A DNA stretch of 64,000 bases from Fusarium oxysporum f. sp. lycopersici 4287 (Eukaryota > Ascomycota > Sordariomycetes > Hypocreales > Nectriaceae): contig NC_030988.1 in NCBI RefSeq assembly GCF_000149955.1, positions 4,478,380 through 4,542,379 on the forward strand, given 5' to 3'. Shown one piece after another: positions 62,660 through 64,000 of this stretch. Under the pieces are notes generated by a model that was not told where the DNA came from, ran no database searches, and saw nothing but the letters and a program-made list of their open reading frames with translations. A program made the position numbers and the translations under genes. Position 1 is the stretch's first letter. Every line of letters begins with the position of its first letter.

Positions 62660-64000
62660 ATGTTCCAATCCAAGCCGATCCTTAGCCAGGACATCTGGCG
62701 CAGCGACCGTGACATTGTGGCGTCTACTTCCAGACGAGATGTAGCCCTGCACTACGAGCGGGCAAGGTCGATATTCCGTCATAGTGGTACGTCCGAAGCC
62801 TTTATTGGAGAGCGTCACTAAACAGTTTGGCAGGTCTGTCACAACAGGATATTGAGAATCTAACCCCGAAATTCTGGGATTTCCAATTCGATTGTAAGTC
62901 TGGCAGATCTGAGCGCATACCTGTAGCATACTGATCAAGGCAATGGAGTGATTGCTGCTCGCGACATGACGGCCTTCATCATCGTAGCGATACAGGTAAA
63001 CCTATGTATAAGGACACTTTGTTCCTTCGTCAAAGGGCGACCCGACCTACAAGACTTGGTTGATAAGCTCCTGAACTTTGATATCTGCGGTGGATTTATG
63101 CTGACCGAAGCCGATCATGGTTTGGACGCTCGTAACTTGGAAACGACGGTCACACTACTGCCTGATGGCTCCTACGATCTACATACCCCCCACGTAGGAG
63201 CTTCAAAGGCAATGCCTCTGACAACGCCCTACTGTGGCATGCCTCGCATAGCTATAGTATTTGCTCGTCTCTTAGTTGACGGGAAAAGCCATGGCGTGAA
63301 GCCCTTCCTCGTTTGTCTCAGCGACGCTTGCGGACTGCGGCCTGGAGTTACATCACGTATTCTGCCCACACGGCCGGGTACGAAACCGTTGTACCACTCT
63401 CTGACGGCATTTAACCATGTCGATTTGCCCTTCAGTGCTCTGCTCGGCTCATCCTCAGAACCGGAAAACGATCGTCTTGATTTTCTACGCCAGATTTGGC
63501 GGGTGTCAGCTGGAACGCTGTCCCTCTCTATAATGGGCATCTCCGCCATCAAGGTTGGAACGCGTGTAGCTGCTGTCTACATCGAGCGAAGGACAATCAC
63601 GGCACCCGATGGGCCTGTACCCGGAGAGATCATGAGCTTCAGCACCCAGCAGCGTCCAATTGTCGAAGGATGGGTGCAAGGCAAGGTCTTGCATGCATTC
63701 GCTCGTTGGACCATAGGGATGCGCCCTAATCTTAGCGATGCGACGCAGCACGCGCTTGCCGCAATTTTCAAGGCGACAGTAATGAAAGCCTCCCAAATCT
63801 TGAGACCCCTCACCGAAAGGTGCGGGTGGCAGGGCCTCTGTGCATATAATCAAATAAGCGAGCTAGATTCAACATTACAGGGAATCTCGATTGCCGAAGG
63901 AGACACACTACTGTTGTGCATTCGTATGTGCTGAGCTGATTTTTACCTGCTGACATTATCTTGACAACTGACGATTTATTTCCTAGATTTTATGTCAGAG
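62660..64000 (+). CDS. Acyl-CoA oxidase/dehydrogenase-like enzyme, copy 2 (partial)
   Basis: Exons 62660-62786, 62834-62893, 62949-63923 and the first 14 bases of a fourth exon (from 63987) are visible; the gene runs off the window. Exon sizes 127, 60 and 975 bp are identical to copy 1 at 13569-15439. The protein starts MFQSKPILSQDIWRSD and has the same motifs (FWDFQFD, AARDMTAF, LTEADHGLDARNLETT, TRPGTKPLYH). In the signature loop copy 2 has ADHG where copy 1 has IGHG. No stop or frameshift is seen. It is the inverted paralogue of copy 1, 47 kb away, so one duplication with inversion explains both. Confidence 0.8.

Noticed and set aside
62660..62786. Possible 1-nt deletion in exon 1 of the second oxidase-like gene
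   Set aside because: On re-reading the bases the G run has three Gs and the frame matches copy 1.

Overview
The window is nuclear DNA of a filamentous ascomycete (Pezizomycotina). The evidence is the many short spliceosomal introns of 45-140 bp with CTRAY-type branch points, fungus-specific families (NB-ARC/TPR NLRs, a HeLo/HELL-like cell-death domain, 2EXR, F-box/ankyrin, HP1), fungal hAT and LINE elements, and AT-rich stretches. I cannot name the genus. Density of core genes is low and several genes are broken, so this looks like an accessory, transposon-visited region. I recognised no rRNA, tRNA or CRISPR.

Layout. 0-8 kb: uncharacterised and repeat-containing proteins, plus a predicted secreted protein. 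8.6-9.7 kb: a B-type-cyclin-like gene with one in-frame TGA. 10-17.3 kb: two integral membrane proteins around an acyl-CoA oxidase-like gene. 18-25 kb: small unknown genes and a divergent pair of HP1-type genes, one with chromo plus chromoshadow domains, the other only a chromoshadow domain. 26-30.5 kb: F-box/ankyrin gene and two unknown genes. 31.4-34.8 kb: an intact-looking hAT transposon sitting in an otherwise open host gene with a perfect 8-bp target duplication. 35-42 kb: a P450 relic carrying a 46-bp LINE scrap, an intact CYP7/8-like P450 and a soluble HMG-CoA-reductase-like enzyme. 42.7-44.2 kb: a three-exon gene with one in-frame TAA. 62.7 kb to the end: a second acyl-CoA oxidase-like gene, the inverted paralogue of the first, with identical exon sizes.

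The most interesting part is 46.2-55.3 kb. NLR A (minus) and a HeLo/HELL-like gene (plus) diverge from a 190-bp gap. NLR B (plus) lies further on in inverted orientation. Both NLRs start with a short motif (FG/FR-D-x-x-x-I-x-Q-G-D/N) instead of a classical effector domain. The HELL-like protein has a glycine-rich hydrophobic N-terminus and three C-terminal copies of a related motif, encoded on separate exons. This is the architecture of fungal amyloid signalling, in which an NLR templates a membrane-active cell-death effector. NLR B carries a 1-nt frameshift inside a nearly identical 42-residue TPR array. A nearly full-length Tad/I-like LINE (frameshifted ORF2) follows NLR B, and a 5'-truncated copy of its 3' end follows NLR A; both insert at the same edge of a shared flank.

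The P450s, HMGR-like enzyme, oxidase-like paralogues and membrane proteins could be remnants of a terpenoid or lipid-derived secondary-metabolite locus, but no terpene synthase, PKS or NRPS is visible. Exon borders given here were inferred by eye from splice signals, reading phase and paralogue comparison.
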